Shown piece by piece: positions 8,561 to 16,580 of a stretch of DNA of 44,058 bases. The position numbers and the translations under genes are program-made. The DNA comes from Alistipes sp. (GTDB taxonomy: Bacteria > Bacteroidota > Bacteroidia > Bacteroidales > Rikenellaceae), in NCBI GenBank assembly GCA_017465575.1, contig JAFTVX010000028.1, positions 1-44,058 on the forward strand, in the 5' to 3' direction. Each line of letters begins with the position of its first letter. Within the stretch, counting starts at the first letter, position 1. A model generated the notes under the pieces. It worked only from the letters and a program-made list of their open reading frames with translations, was not told the DNA's origin and did not search any database.

Positions 8561-8637
8561 TAAGACGATAGGACTTTAGGAAATAATTCTTATGGTCTTA
8601 GGGTATTTAAGTCCTAATGGTCTTAAATATACCCTAA
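8561..8637. repeat. TAAGACGATAGGA hairpin repeat, copy 1
   Basis: TAAGACGATAGGAC (8561-8574) pairs imperfectly with GTCCTAATGGTCTTA (8611-8625). A second, overlapping stem pairs TTAGGGTATTTAAG (from 8599) with CTTAAATATACCCTAA (to 8637). Related hairpins are at 12048-12080, 13577-13608 and 16581-16613. Tracts of the TTAGTTATTAGTTG type and their complement flank it. Confidence 0.6.
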
Positions 8638-8664
8638 AAACTAAATAACTAATAACTAACAACT

Positions 8665-8696
8665 AAAAAAGACCACCTTTCGGGTGGTCTTTTTTA
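8665..8696 (-). terminator. Rho-independent terminator of ilvE (bidirectional form)
   Basis: GACCACC (8671-8677) pairs with GGTGGTC (8683-8689), with A residues before and T residues after, so it can work on both strands. It lies 50 nt past the ilvE stop codon, between convergent mnmG and ilvE. Confidence 0.8.
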
Positions 8697-8746
8697 TAAT
8701 AGTGTTGCAAATTGAGGCGTCAAAGGATGCCCCTTTTCACAAGAAA

Positions 8747-9760
8747 TTACTCAACAACTACATTCCAGTTGTGGATATCCTCAACACGGCCGTACTGGAT
8801 GCCCTGCAACTGATCGTACATCTTCTTGCAAGTCTCGCCAACCTTCATACCATAGTCGTAGGTAACATTGTTGTCGAGGTCGTACAAAGCGCCGATGGGC
8901 GAGATAACAGCTGCAGTACCGCAAGCACCTGCCTCCTCAAATGTAGCGAGCTCCTCAACGGGGATATCACGCTCCTCAACAGTAAGACCAAGGTCAACAG
9001 CAATCTGACGAAGGCTCTTGTTGGTAATTGAGGGAAGGATAGAGAGTGACTTGGGTGTTACATAGGTGTTGTTCTTGATACCGAAGAAGTTAGCAGCGCC
9101 AAACTCCTCAACCTTTGAGTGGGTTGCAGCATCGAGATACAATACATTAGAGAAGCCCTTCTGGTGAGCAGCCTCCAAAGACCAGATAGATGAAGCGTAG
9201 TTACCACCTACCTTAACATCACCAGTACCACGCGGCGCAGCACGGTCCTGATCACGCATAATGAGGGCCTTGATTGCGGTCATACCACCCTTGAAGTAAG
9301 GACCTACGGGGGCGCAGAAGATGATGAGGTCAGCCTCGTCTACGGCACGAACACCAAGGCAAGTCTTGGTACCGAGAAGGGTAGGACGCAAGTAGAGCGA
9401 TGCACCAGTCTCGTAGGGAGGAATGAACTCTGTGTTACGCTTAACGCACTCAACGCAACCCTCAACGAACTGCTCAACAGTAGGTGCGGGCAAGCAGAGA
9501 CGGTTAGCTGAGTTAATCATACGCTTAGCGTTCTCGTCGGGACGGAACAAGCGTACCTTACCATCAACACCACGGAAGGCCTTCAAGCCCTCGAAGATCT
9601 CCAAACCATAGTGCAAGCAAGCTGCAGACATATGCATCTTGATGTACTCGTCGTCGGTAACCTGCATCTGGCTCCACTGACCGTTAGCGTAGTGGTAACG
9701 AACATTGAAAGCGGTCTTGTAGTAAGCAAAACCAAGCTCTCCCCATTTAATGTTTTCCAT
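8747..9760 (-). CDS. ilvE: Branched-chain amino acid aminotransferase
   Basis: 337 residues; a PLP-dependent fold-type IV aminotransferase that interconverts leucine, isoleucine and valine with their 2-oxo acids using glutamate. The PLP lysine is predicted at residue 183 in GDVKVGGNYASS, and a late segment EEAGACGTAAVISPIG is typical of the BCAT-II subgroup. It starts 69 nt after metG on the same strand with no promoter of its own that I can recognise, so it may be read from the metG promoter. No other branched-chain biosynthesis gene is nearby. Confidence 0.95.
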   Translation of the reverse strand: MENIKWGELGFAYYKTAFNVRYHYANGQWSQMQVTDDEYIKMHMSAACLHYGLEIFEGLKAFRGVDGKVRLFRPDENAKRMINSANRLCLPAPTVEQFVEGCVECVKRNTEFIPPYETGASLYLRPTLLGTKTCLGVRAVDEADLIIFCAPVGPYFKGGMTAIKALIMRDQDRAAPRGTGDVKVGGNYASSIWSLEAAHQKGFSNVLYLDAATHSKVEEFGAANFFGIKNNTYVTPKSLSILPSITNKSLRQIAVDLGLTVEERDIPVEELATFEEAGACGTAAVISPIGALYDLDNNVTYDYGMKVGETCKKMYDQLQGIQYGRVEDIHNWNVVVE

Positions 9761-9829
9761 AATTGTTTGTTTAAGTTTTTGGTTATATTTTTAGGTTGTT
9801 TTTAAGTTAAACCATTGATTGTCAATTTG

Positions 9830-11872
9830 TTAGCCGACCATAGCACCCGCCATAGTCTTATCCTCGGGCTGGAGCAACACAAGGCGACCCAACGCATCCT
9901 CGGCCATAAGAATCATACCGCGCGACTCGATGCCCTTAATCTCGCGAGGTGCGAGGTTGGCAAGCACCAGCACCTGACGACCCACCAACTGCTCGGGGGT
10001 GTAGTACTCGGCGATGCCCGACACGATAGTGCGCTTGTCGATGCCTGTGTCGATGGTGAGCTTCAGGAGCTTCTTGGTCTTTGCCACCTTCTCTGCCTCG
10101 AGGATTGTCGATACGCGGATATCCATTCGCTGGAAGTCGTCGAACGACACCTCCTCCTTCTGCTCCTTGACATTCTTCTCTGCCTCGGCAGCAAGTTTTG
10201 CCTGGCGTGCTGCTGCGAGCTTGTCGAGCTGTGCCTGGATTACATCGTCCTCAATCTTCTCGAAGAGGAGCTGTGCCTCGCCAATGGCGTGCCCCGCCTC
10301 GATAAGCTCCATAGAGCCCATCTGCTCCCAGCCAAACTTATCTGTAGCGAGCATCTTGAGCATCTTCTCTGCCGAGAAGGGCATAAATGGCTCGATGGCG
10401 ATAGCGGTGTTGGCAGTAATCTGCAATGCGATATTAAGAATGGTCTTAACGCGCTCGGGGTCAGTCTTGATGACCTTCCAAGGCTCGGTGTCGGCGAGGT
10501 ACTTATTACCGATACGCGCGAAGTTCATAGCATCCTTCAACGCCTCACGGAAGTGGTAGTGCTCGATATTGCGCTCCAACGACGCCTTAATCTGCTGCAT
10601 CTCCTCGATGGTCGCCTCATCGTAGTCGGTGAGTGTGCCACGCTCGGGAACGATGCCGTCGTAGTACTTCTTGGTAAGAACCAAGGCACGGTTTACGAAG
10701 TTGCCCAATACGGCCACAAGCTCCGAGTTGTTGCGTGCCTGGAAGTCTTTCCAAGTGAAGTCGTTATCCTTTGTCTCGGGGGCGTTGGCGCATAGCACAT
10801 AGCGCAATACATCCTCCTTGCCGGGGAACTCGTCGAGGTACTCGTGGAGCCATACAGCCCAGTTCTGCGAGGTCGAAATCTTGTCGCCCTCCAAGTTCAG
10901 GAACTCGTTGGCGGGGACATTCTCCGGTAGGATATAGTCGCCATGAGCCTTCAACATCGAGGGGAAGACGATGCAGTGGAAGACGATGTTGTCCTTGCCG
11001 ATGAAGTGTACCATCTTGGTGTCCTCCGACTTCCAATACTTCTCCCAGTCGGGCGTAAGGTCCTTAGTAGCAGAGATATAGCCGATAGGAGCATCAAACC
11101 ATACATAGAGCACCTTGCCATCTGCACCCTCCACAGGTACGGGGATACCCCAGTCCAAATCACGGCTTACGGCACGGGGCTGAAGGCCGAGGTCGAGCCA
11201 GCTCTTGCACTGACCATAGACATTCGACTTCCACTCCTTGTGACCCTCCAAAATCCACTCACGCAAGAAGCCCTCGTACTTATCCAGAGGCAAGTACCAG
11301 TGCTTTGTCTCGCGCTTCACGGGCACAGCACCCGATACGGCACTCTTGGGGTTGAGCAACTCGTCGGGCGAGAGTGTTGAACCACACTTCTCGCACTGGT
11401 CGCCGTATGCCTTCTCGTTCTGGCAATGGGGGCAGGTGCCGACGATGTAGCGGTCGGCAAGGAATGTCTGTGCCTCCTCGTCGTAATACTGCATCGACGA
11501 CTGCTCGATAAACTTGCCCTCGTCATATAGCTTGCGGAAGAACTCCGAGGCTGTTACGCGGTGTGTGGGCGACGATGTACGCGAGTAGATGTCGAACGAC
11601 ATACCGAGACGGCGGAACGACTTCTCGATGATTGCGTGGTAGCGGTCTACGACCTGCTGGGGTGTGATGCCCTCCTTGCGGGCCTTGATTGTGATGGGCA
11701 CGCCGTGCTCATCGCTACCGCATACCGAGATAACATCGTAGCCTTTGAGGCGAAGATAACGGGTGTAGATATCCGACGGCACATATACGCCAGCGAGGTG
11801 TCCGATATGCACGGGACCATTGGCATAGGGTAGTGCCGAGGTGATAAGATAACGCTTATACTCTTTGCTCAT
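9830..11872 (-). CDS. metG: Methionine-tRNA ligase with C-terminal tRNA-binding domain
   Basis: 680 residues. It charges tRNA-Met, including the initiator. The class I HIGH motif is HIGHLAG near residue 21. A zinc knuckle CPHC...CEKC lies near 145-162. The KMSKS loop is the variant KISTS (in [11 protein letters not shown], about residue 330), as in several MetG subgroups. The last 105 residues (from [14 protein letters not shown]) are an EMAP/Trbp-like tRNA-binding domain that usually makes the enzyme a dimer. A clear promoter lies upstream, with an 83-nt leader. Confidence 0.97.
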   Translation of the reverse strand: MSKEYKRYLITSALPYANGPVHIGHLAGVYVPSDIYTRYLRLKGYDVISVCGSDEHGVPITIKARKEGITPQQVVDRYHAIIEKSFRRLGMSFDIYSRTSSPTHRVTASEFFRKLYDEGKFIEQSSMQYYDEEAQTFLADRYIVGTCPHCQNEKAYGDQCEKCGSTLSPDELLNPKSAVSGAVPVKRETKHWYLPLDKYEGFLREWILEGHKEWKSNVYGQCKSWLDLGLQPRAVSRDLDWGIPVPVEGADGKVLYVWFDAPIGYISATKDLTPDWEKYWKSEDTKMVHFIGKDNIVFHCIVFPSMLKAHGDYILPENVPANEFLNLEGDKISTSQNWAVWLHEYLDEFPGKEDVLRYVLCANAPETKDNDFTWKDFQARNNSELVAVLGNFVNRALVLTKKYYDGIVPERGTLTDYDEATIEEMQQIKASLERNIEHYHFREALKDAMNFARIGNKYLADTEPWKVIKTDPERVKTILNIALQITANTAIAIEPFMPFSAEKMLKMLATDKFGWEQMGSMELIEAGHAIGEAQLLFEKIEDDVIQAQLDKLAAARQAKLAAEAEKNVKEQKEEVSFDDFQRMDIRVSTILEAEKVAKTKKLLKLTIDTGIDKRTIVSGIAEYYTPEQLVGRQVLVLANLAPREIKGIESRGMILMAEDALGRLVLLQPEDKTMAGAMVG

Positions 11873-11922
11873 TCTTTATTATATTCGTTTTATTTTATCT
11901 TAAGTCGTTGATGCTTCGCAAG

Positions 11923-11943
11923 TAAGCATAGTGTATGCTACGC
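11923..11943 (-). promoter_or_regulatory. Small hairpin in the metG leader
   Basis: AGCATA and TATGCT form a perfect 6-bp stem with a 3-nt loop, between the predicted metG transcription start (about 11957) and the ATG at 11872. No T-box, SAM riboswitch or Met-rich leader peptide is recognisable, so a regulatory role is only a possibility. Confidence 0.3.
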
Positions 11944-11962
11944 CCCTGCGCACAATACGAAA

Positions 11963-11994
11963 CAAAGTTAATAATTTTTCCCGAAAACGGCAAA
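11963..11994 (-). promoter_or_regulatory. Promoter of metG (-ilvE)
   Basis: On the minus strand TTTG (11991-11994), a 20-nt spacer and TAACTTTG (11963-11970) match the Bacteroidota promoter consensus, upstream of metG. Confidence 0.75.
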
Positions 11995-12047
11995 AATAGT
12001 TGTTAGTTTTTAGCTGTTAGTTTTTTGGATTAAGACTATGGGACAAG

Positions 12048-12080
12048 TAAGACGATAGGAGAAAAATCCTAATGGTCTTA
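12048..12080. repeat. TAAGACGATAGGA hairpin repeat, copy 2
   Basis: TAAGACGATAGGA (12048-12060), a GAAAAA loop and TCCTAATGGTCTTA (12067-12080) form a hairpin with a small internal loop. It is followed by a TTAGTT/AACTAA-type tract to about 12115. The 11995-12110 interval holds nothing else I can recognise. Confidence 0.6.
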
Positions 12081-12113
12081 AAGTCCTAAGGTCTTATCTA
12101 AAAACTAACAACT

Positions 12114-12146
12114 AAAAAAAGAGCAAAGACCCGAAAATCTTTGCTC
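12114..12146 (-). terminator. Terminator of the TonB-C-domain gene pair
   Basis: On the minus strand GAGCAAAGA (12138-12146) pairs with TCTTTGCTC (12121-12129), followed by a run of seven T (12114-12120). It lies 24 nt past the stop of the gene ending at 12170. Confidence 0.8.
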
Positions 12147-12169
12147 TTTGCTCTTTGAACTTTGCTTGC

Positions 12170-12733
12170 CTACAAGGCGAACACCACAGGAATCATCAAC
12201 TTTACCTCGACAATCTCTCCCTTCTGTACGGCAGGTGTCCATGCGGGTGCTGTCTCAAGTACGCGGATAACCTCTTGATGCAAGATATTGTCGCACTGGT
12301 CGAGGAACATTAGGCGCTTGGTGTCGACCTTACCATCCTTGCCTACGATGAACATCACATTCACCTGACCCTCGATACCCTTCTCAATAGCCTCGGCGGG
12401 GTACTTTATGTTCTTCATCACCCATAGTTGGAACGATGAGGCATCGCCACCCATAAACTTCGGCATTACTTCTGCCGAGAGCCATACCTCATCGGTATCA
12501 CTCTCCTTGCGTGTGTAGATAAGCACCACACCATTCTCGGTGTTGCCCATATGCGCATAGGCCGCCTTTGCCTCCTCGTCGTTAATCACGGTCATCGACT
12601 CGATGTTTGTCGAGATAATCTTCTCAATCTCCTCGGGCGTAGCGGCACGACCATCGATAACATATAGGGGCTGCTGTGCGGTTGCGATAGTGGCAACGAA
12701 GAGTGCCACCAAAGCAATAATATATCGTTTCAT
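12170..12733 (-). CDS. Secreted protein with plug-like segment and TonB C-terminal domain
   Basis: 187 residues. A signal peptide (about 1-19, ending ATIATAQ) is followed by a segment like the plug of SusC/TonB-dependent receptors (YVIDGRAATPEEI, then IESMTVINDEEAKAAY and NGVVLIYTRK, about 24-76). A TonB C-terminal domain follows (KYPAEAIEKGIEGQVNVMF to the end, about 110-185). There is no transmembrane anchor or proline-rich linker, so it is unlikely to be a standard energy transducer. It is the second of two tandem paralogues, 34 nt after the first. The function is unknown; a periplasmic adaptor for TonB-dependent receptors is a guess. Confidence 0.75.
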   Translation of the reverse strand: MKRYIIALVALFVATIATAQQPLYVIDGRAATPEEIEKIISTNIESMTVINDEEAKAAYAHMGNTENGVVLIYTRKESDTDEVWLSAEVMPKFMGGDASSFQLWVMKNIKYPAEAIEKGIEGQVNVMFIVGKDGKVDTKRLMFLDQCDNILHQEVIRVLETAPAWTPAVQKGEIVEVKLMIPVVFAL

Positions 12734-12767
12734 AATCTTTTGATGTTTAAGGTATTATAAATATTCG

Positions 12768-13418
12768 TTATTTACCAAAGCCGACAACGACAATATCCTC
12801 TATCGACTTATCGACTTCGAGCTTTACATCCGTCTCTGCCACCTTGTAATCCTTGGGAATAGCAAAGACAATAGGCACGGTGAATGTTACGGCAACTGCC
12901 TCGCCATCCTCTCTTGCGGGTGTCCACTGTGGCGACTTGGCAAGCACACGGATAACCTCGTCGTGGAGCACCGCACCACACTTGTCAAAGAAGTTGAGAC
13001 GATTTTGGTTGATGTAGCCATCGGCACCCACGGTGAACTTAACGATTACGGTGCCCTCCTTGCCCTGCTCTAATGCCTCCTGGGGGTAGCGTATATTCTG
13101 CATTATCCAGCGACGGAAGGTCTCTACATCGCCACCCATAAACTGGGGCATCACCTCGGCTGACAATCGCTCCTTCGCCTCGCCCTCTTCGCGAAGAGTG
13201 ATGATAATCACGCCATTCGAGGTATCGCCCAACTCGACATACTGCTGTGCGCTGTCATCTTTAAGCACCATCATCGACTCGATGTCGTTGGGGTTAATCT
13301 TGTTTAACGCCTCTTTCGATACCACGCGGTTGTTTATCACATACATCGGCTCCTGCTCGGCTGCCGACACCGCGATTGTTGCAAACAAAAGTAGGCTTGT
13401 AATAATAAACTGTTTCAT
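12768..13418 (-). CDS. Secreted protein with plug-like segment, TonB C-terminal domain and VVVGFG tail
   Basis: 216 residues, paralogous to the next gene. A signal peptide (to about residue 20) precedes a plug-like segment (YVINNR, INPNDIESMMVLKDDSAQQY, NGVIIITLRE; about 25-76). Next come GAEVMPQFMGGD-like residues and a TonB C-terminal domain (IRYPQEALEQGKEGTVIVKF, about 109 onward). A 25-residue tail ends IEDIVVVGFGK and recalls the EVVVVGYG box at the N-terminus of mature SusC-type receptors. Thus receptor-like pieces flank a TonB domain. It has a strong promoter and is the first gene of the pair. Confidence 0.75.
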   Translation of the reverse strand: MKQFIITSLLLFATIAVSAAEQEPMYVINNRVVSKEALNKINPNDIESMMVLKDDSAQQYVELGDTSNGVIIITLREEGEAKERLSAEVMPQFMGGDVETFRRWIMQNIRYPQEALEQGKEGTVIVKFTVGADGYINQNRLNFFDKCGAVLHDEVIRVLAKSPQWTPAREDGEAVAVTFTVPIVFAIPKDYKVAETDVKLEVDKSIEDIVVVGFGK

Positions 13419-13462
13419 AGTGTTGAAGTTTTAATTTTTGTTGCTCGAGCTTTTTCGTATTG

Positions 13463-13494
13463 CAAAGGTAGGGCGGTGTCGGGCGAAACCCAAA
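13463..13494 (-). promoter_or_regulatory. Promoter of the TonB-C-domain gene pair
   Basis: On the minus strand TTTG (13491-13494), a 20-nt spacer and TACCTTTG (13463-13470) match the Bacteroidota consensus exactly. The ATG follows at 13418. Confidence 0.8.
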
Positions 13495-13576
13495 TTTTTT
13501 GTGTTAAACAATGTTAAAGCCTTTGTTAAAAAGTGTTAAAGCGCGGCATTAAGACGATAGGACAAGTAAGACGAAA

Positions 13577-13608
13577 AAGACGATAGGAGAAAAATCCTAA
13601 TGGTCTTA
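13577..13608. repeat. TAAGACGATAGGA hairpin repeat, copy 3
   Basis: AAGACGATAGGA (13577-13588) and TCCTAATGGTCTTA (13595-13608) form the same imperfect hairpin as at 12048-12080, with partial duplications on either side (from 13551 to 13626). Confidence 0.6.
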
Positions 13609-13746
13609 AGGTCTTAATGGTCTTAAAACTAACAACTAACAACTCCCGTTTCTAATGAGTTAAAATGAGTTACGATGGGTTAAAATGCTTTTTTAGCGGA
13701 AGAGTTAAAATAATAACCATTGCTCATTGCTGTAATCACAACATCG

Positions 13747-13963
13747 GAGCTTTAGCTCGCAGGCGGAACGCCTGCCACAAGCCCCTCCCTTGTCAAGGGC
13801 AGGGGTTTGGGGTGGGATGTAAATATAATTCCCCTTTTTGTATGATTTGCTAAAGTCGATTTTCTGCTACCAAAGGTAGCATTACAATAGTAGGCAGCTC
13901 TCCAAGCTCGCTTGGTAAGAGTTGCCTACTATTGTAATGAGGTGTGATAACACCAGAAAATCG
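13747..13963. repeat. Composite multi-hairpin element with cloverleaf-like 3' part, copy 1
   Basis: In order: GAGC-TTTA-GCTC (13747-13758); GCAGGCG-GAA-CGCCTGC (13759-13775); a CCCCTCCCTTG/CAAGGGcAGGGG hairpin (13782-13805); and a GGGGTGGGATGTAAATATAA link. The 3' part is closed by CGATTTTCTG (13857-13866) and CAGAAAATCG (13954-13963). It contains GCTACC-AAA-GGTAGC, a hairpin of about 26 bp (13881-13938) and GGTGT-GATA-ACACC (13941-13954). The order is the same at 35070-35295 with different but complementary stems. It lies between divergent genes, 134 nt before the kinase gene. Confidence 0.75.
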
Positions 13964-14084
13964 AAAATTGTAGCGACATTTCTCATTCTAACAACTAATA
14001 ACTAACAACTAATAACTAACAACTCCCTTTTGTTAAATAGTGTTAAATTCGCTGTTGCCGTGGTGCGACCTATATATATTTTTA

Positions 14085-14092
14085 TAACTTTG
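14085..14092 (+). promoter_or_regulatory. -7 promoter box of the two-component operon
   Basis: TAACTTTG lies only 4 nt before the ATG at 14097, with no good TTTG -33 box. If used, transcription would start at or beside the start codon, giving a leaderless or nearly leaderless mRNA. Confidence 0.5.
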
Positions 14093-14096
14093 TGGT

Positions 14097-15308
14097 ATGA
14101 AACAGAGTCGATTCACATTGGTTGCCGTCGTTGTGGTTGTTGCGCTGGTGCTCCTTGCATCGGTCGAGGCGATGTGGGCGGTGGGCAATTATCACGACCT
14201 GAAAGCCAACTATCGCAAGCAGATAGAGAGTATCCTTGATGAATCGATATGGCAATACACTGAGGGGCGTAGGCTGTCGCAAGGTTTCAGCATCGGACCT
14301 ATCGACCGCTTCTACACCTTCGTTAGCGATGAACTGCGCTCGGCGGGTATCTCGACACACTTTATGGTAGAGGTGCTCTCGACAACAGATGCCGAGCCGA
14401 TACTCCTTATGTCGATGGGTGGCGAGAGCCTTGGCGAGGAGCGTATGGTGGTCGAGCAGCGTGTTACGCCTATTATCCTACGCCTTACGGTTGACGACCC
14501 ACATATCGGCATTATGCGCTCGATGCGCTCGATGCTGATATTGCAGATTTTGTCTATAGTCGTGCTTATCGTGGCATTCCTCTATATGCTCCGCACACTC
14601 TTTCGTGCCAAGAGCATCGACCGCATACGCCGAGACCTTACACACAATATCACCCACGAGCTAAAGACACCTATCGCTGCCGCATACGCCGCAACGGATG
14701 CCCTGCTCCAGATGCCCGACTTAGCGGAGGATAGCGCAAGCCGAACGGACTATTTGCAGATGACCCTCGGCGAGCTTAAACGCCTCGATACGATGGTCGA
14801 GGAGGTGTTGCGCACATCTACCGAGGAGTTCCGCAATGTCGAGCTTCGTAGGGAGGAGTGCCGAGTGGCGGATATCGCCGAGGAGGTAAGACATACGCTC
14901 GATATGAAGTATAAGGCGAGGGGCGTAGAGTGGTCGTTGTGCGTAGGCGAAGATGTGGTTGTCGTTGCCGACCGCTTCCACCTGCTATCGGCGCTGAGTG
15001 CCCTTGCCGACAATGCCATAAAGTATGGTGGTGAGCCTCCGCGTGTGGCTATCGAGGCGAGCACCAAGCGCGATATGGTGGCTATCACGGTGGCGGATAA
15101 TGGCAGAGGCATACCCCGTAGTGAGCAGAAGCGCATATTCGAGAAGTTCTACCGCATAGGCGAGGGCAACCGCCACACCACACGCGGCTACGGACTCGGT
15201 CTATACTATGTAAAGATGATTGTTGAGCGCCACGGGGGCAAGATTGTCGTATCTTCGTCGCCCAAGGGCTCACGCCTAACCATTAAACTACCCCGCTATG
15301 GCAAGTAA
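14097..15308 (+). CDS. Sensor histidine kinase
   Basis: 403 residues. TM1 (about 7-25), a periplasmic sensor region (about 27-145, no recognised domain) and TM2 (about 147-166) are followed by a HisKA domain with the phospho-acceptor His187 in NITHELKTPI. A HATPase domain follows with N box ADNAIKYGG, G1 VADNGRGIP, F box FEKFYR and G2 RGYGLGLYYVK. It autophosphorylates in response to an unknown envelope signal and passes phosphate to the regulator, whose gene overlaps its end by 11 nt. The ATG at 14097 gives TM1; a TTG at codon 8 is the only near alternative. No target gene can be named. Confidence 0.93.
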   Translation: MKQSRFTLVAVVVVVALVLLASVEAMWAVGNYHDLKANYRKQIESILDESIWQYTEGRRLSQGFSIGPIDRFYTFVSDELRSAGISTHFMVEVLSTTDAEPILLMSMGGESLGEERMVVEQRVTPIILRLTVDDPHIGIMRSMRSMLILQILSIVVLIVAFLYMLRTLFRAKSIDRIRRDLTHNITHELKTPIAAAYAATDALLQMPDLAEDSASRTDYLQMTLGELKRLDTMVEEVLRTSTEEFRNVELRREECRVADIAEEVRHTLDMKYKARGVEWSLCVGEDVVVVADRFHLLSALSALADNAIKYGGEPPRVAIEASTKRDMVAITVADNGRGIPRSEQKRIFEKFYRIGEGNRHTTRGYGLGLYYVKMIVERHGGKIVVSSSPKGSRLTIKLPRYGK

Positions 15309-15978
15309 GAGAGTGCTCATTGTTGAGGATGAGGCGGTGTTGCGCCGTATTGTCGCCGATGCTGTTGAGCGTGCAGGATATAGTGTTGCGGTGGCAGCCG
15401 ATGGCGAGGAGGGCTTGCGCCTCTTTGAGAGCGAACAACCCCACCTTGTTATTGCCGATATTATGATGCCCCGCCTCGATGGTCTTGAGATGGTGCGCTC
15501 GATGCGCCGTTCGGGTGGTGCTACGCAGTTTTTGTTCCTCTCGGCACGCAGTGGTGCCGACGATGTTGTCGAGGGCTTCCGTGCGGGTGGTAATGACTAT
15601 CTGCGTAAGCCCTTTGCCCTTAACGAGCTTATGGCGCGTGTCGAGGCACTCCTCGCCCGTGTCGATGATGCCGATAGCGTAACGGAGTATGCAATAGGCA
15701 GTTACCGCTTCTTGCCCACGGAGCAGACCCTCACACGCAACGACGCTGTAACACACCTCTCGACACGCGAGAGCGCCATACTTGCTGCCCTCGCAGCGGA
15801 GATGGGTAGTGTTGTCAGCTCGCACCGTATGCTGATGGATATCTGGGGCGATGACAGCTACTACAATCTGCGTTCGATGAATGTTTTTATCTCGAAGTTG
15901 AGGGGCTACCTCGCCGACGACAAGGGCATCGAGATTATCTCTATCCGTGGCGTAGGGTATAAGTTGGTGGTACGATAG
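15298..15978 (+). CDS. OmpR-family DNA-binding response regulator
   Basis: 226 residues. The receiver domain (about 4-116) has acidic residues ED at 10-11, phospho-acceptor Asp54 in VIADIMMP and Lys104 in YLRKPF. A C-terminal winged-helix domain (about 130-226) contains the recognition-helix region NLRSMNVFISKLR and the final RGVGYKL. The partner is the kinase immediately upstream, with which it overlaps. The regulon is unknown. A bidirectional terminator lies 43 nt downstream. Confidence 0.95.
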   Translation: MASKRVLIVEDEAVLRRIVADAVERAGYSVAVAADGEEGLRLFESEQPHLVIADIMMPRLDGLEMVRSMRRSGGATQFLFLSARSGADDVVEGFRAGGNDYLRKPFALNELMARVEALLARVDDADSVTEYAIGSYRFLPTEQTLTRNDAVTHLSTRESAILAALAAEMGSVVSSHRMLMDIWGDDSYYNLRSMNVFISKLRGYLADDKGIEIISIRGVGYKLVVR

Positions 15979-16020
15979 GCAGGAGCGTTGCAGAGGGTTC
16001 TTAAGAACTAACAACTAAAT

Positions 16021-16063
16021 AAAAAGCTCGTCCAACCGAAAGGGTTAGACGAGCCAGTTTTTT
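16021..16063. terminator. Bidirectional terminator between the response regulator and Cys-rich lipoprotein genes
   Basis: GCTCGTCCAACC (16026-16037) pairs with GGTTAGACGAGC (16043-16054) with one mismatch. A residues on the left and TTTTTT on the right let it end transcription from both converging genes. Confidence 0.85.
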
Positions 16064-16076
16064 GGTAATCGGTTGA

Positions 16077-16388
16077 TTACTTCTTGATAGCGTCAACGAG
16101 CTTCTCAGCGCCTGCCTCAACAGCCTCAACAGCCTTCTCCTCAGCAGCCTCAACAGCAGCGTCAGCAGCCTCAACAACTGCCTCCTCAATTGTCTTCTTC
16201 TCGCACTCGCCGCAGCACTCCTCAGCAGCAGCGCACTCCTCAGCAGCGCACTCTGTGCACTCCTCAGCGCAGCACTCTGTGCAAGCCTCCTCAGCGCAAG
16301 CCTCGTCAGCGTTCTTCTTCTGCTCGCCGCAGCAAGCAACCATAGAAGCGGCAGCAAACAAAACTGCCAACAAATACATCTTCTTCAT
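16077..16388 (-). CDS. Small Cys/Glu/Ala-rich lipoprotein
   Basis: 103 residues. The lipobox ASMVAC predicts lipidation at Cys19. Residues 19-65 carry about 13 cysteines in a low-complexity run of CAEE/CTE-type units, several paired as CC. The last 40 residues are an Ala/Glu/Val-rich stretch probably forming an amphipathic helix. The composition would suit metal binding or redox cross-linking in the envelope, but nothing shows this directly and I know no family for it. The gene stands alone with its own promoter and terminator, so it is probably a genuine, well-expressed small gene. Confidence 0.8.
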   Translation of the reverse strand: MKKMYLLAVLFAAASMVACCGEQKKNADEACAEEACTECCAEECTECAAEECAAAEECCGECEKKTIEEAVVEAADAAVEAAEEKAVEAVEAGAEKLVDAIKK

Positions 16389-16422
16389 AGCTATAAAGTT
16401 TAGTTAAAAGTTTTTGACCTTA

Positions 16423-16453
16423 CAAATTTATAAAACGATTTTTTTTCAAGCAA
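16423..16453 (-). promoter_or_regulatory. Promoter of the Cys-rich lipoprotein gene
   Basis: On the minus strand TTG (16451-16453), a 20-nt spacer and TAAATTTG (16423-16430) fit the Bacteroidota consensus, with one -33 base missing. The ATG is at 16388. Confidence 0.6.
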
Positions 16454-16580
16454 CATTTTTTCTACTTTTTTCGCCAATAAGTATGATTTTCTATGACAAA
16501 CGGGCATATTTACCCCATAATTATGAGTTTTTCGGAGAAAAGAGAAATGAGCTAAGAGATTTTTAAGAAGAAAGGACAAG

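Noticed and set aside
9815-10795. 326-residue + strand reading frame
   Set aside because: It is antisense to metG, and Leu/His/Val-rich composition is typical of the complement of a GC-ending coding frame. metG is unambiguous.
11873-11962. T-box or SAM riboswitch in the metG leader
   Set aside because: Only one 6-bp hairpin is visible; no T-box sequence, specifier loop or SAM-binding core could be found in the 83-nt leader.
13857-13963. tRNA or tmRNA, because of the cloverleaf-like fold
   Set aside because: There is no T-loop GTTCRA, no anticodon arm of standard size and no acceptor discriminator/CCA. The central hairpin is far too long and differs from that of the second copy.
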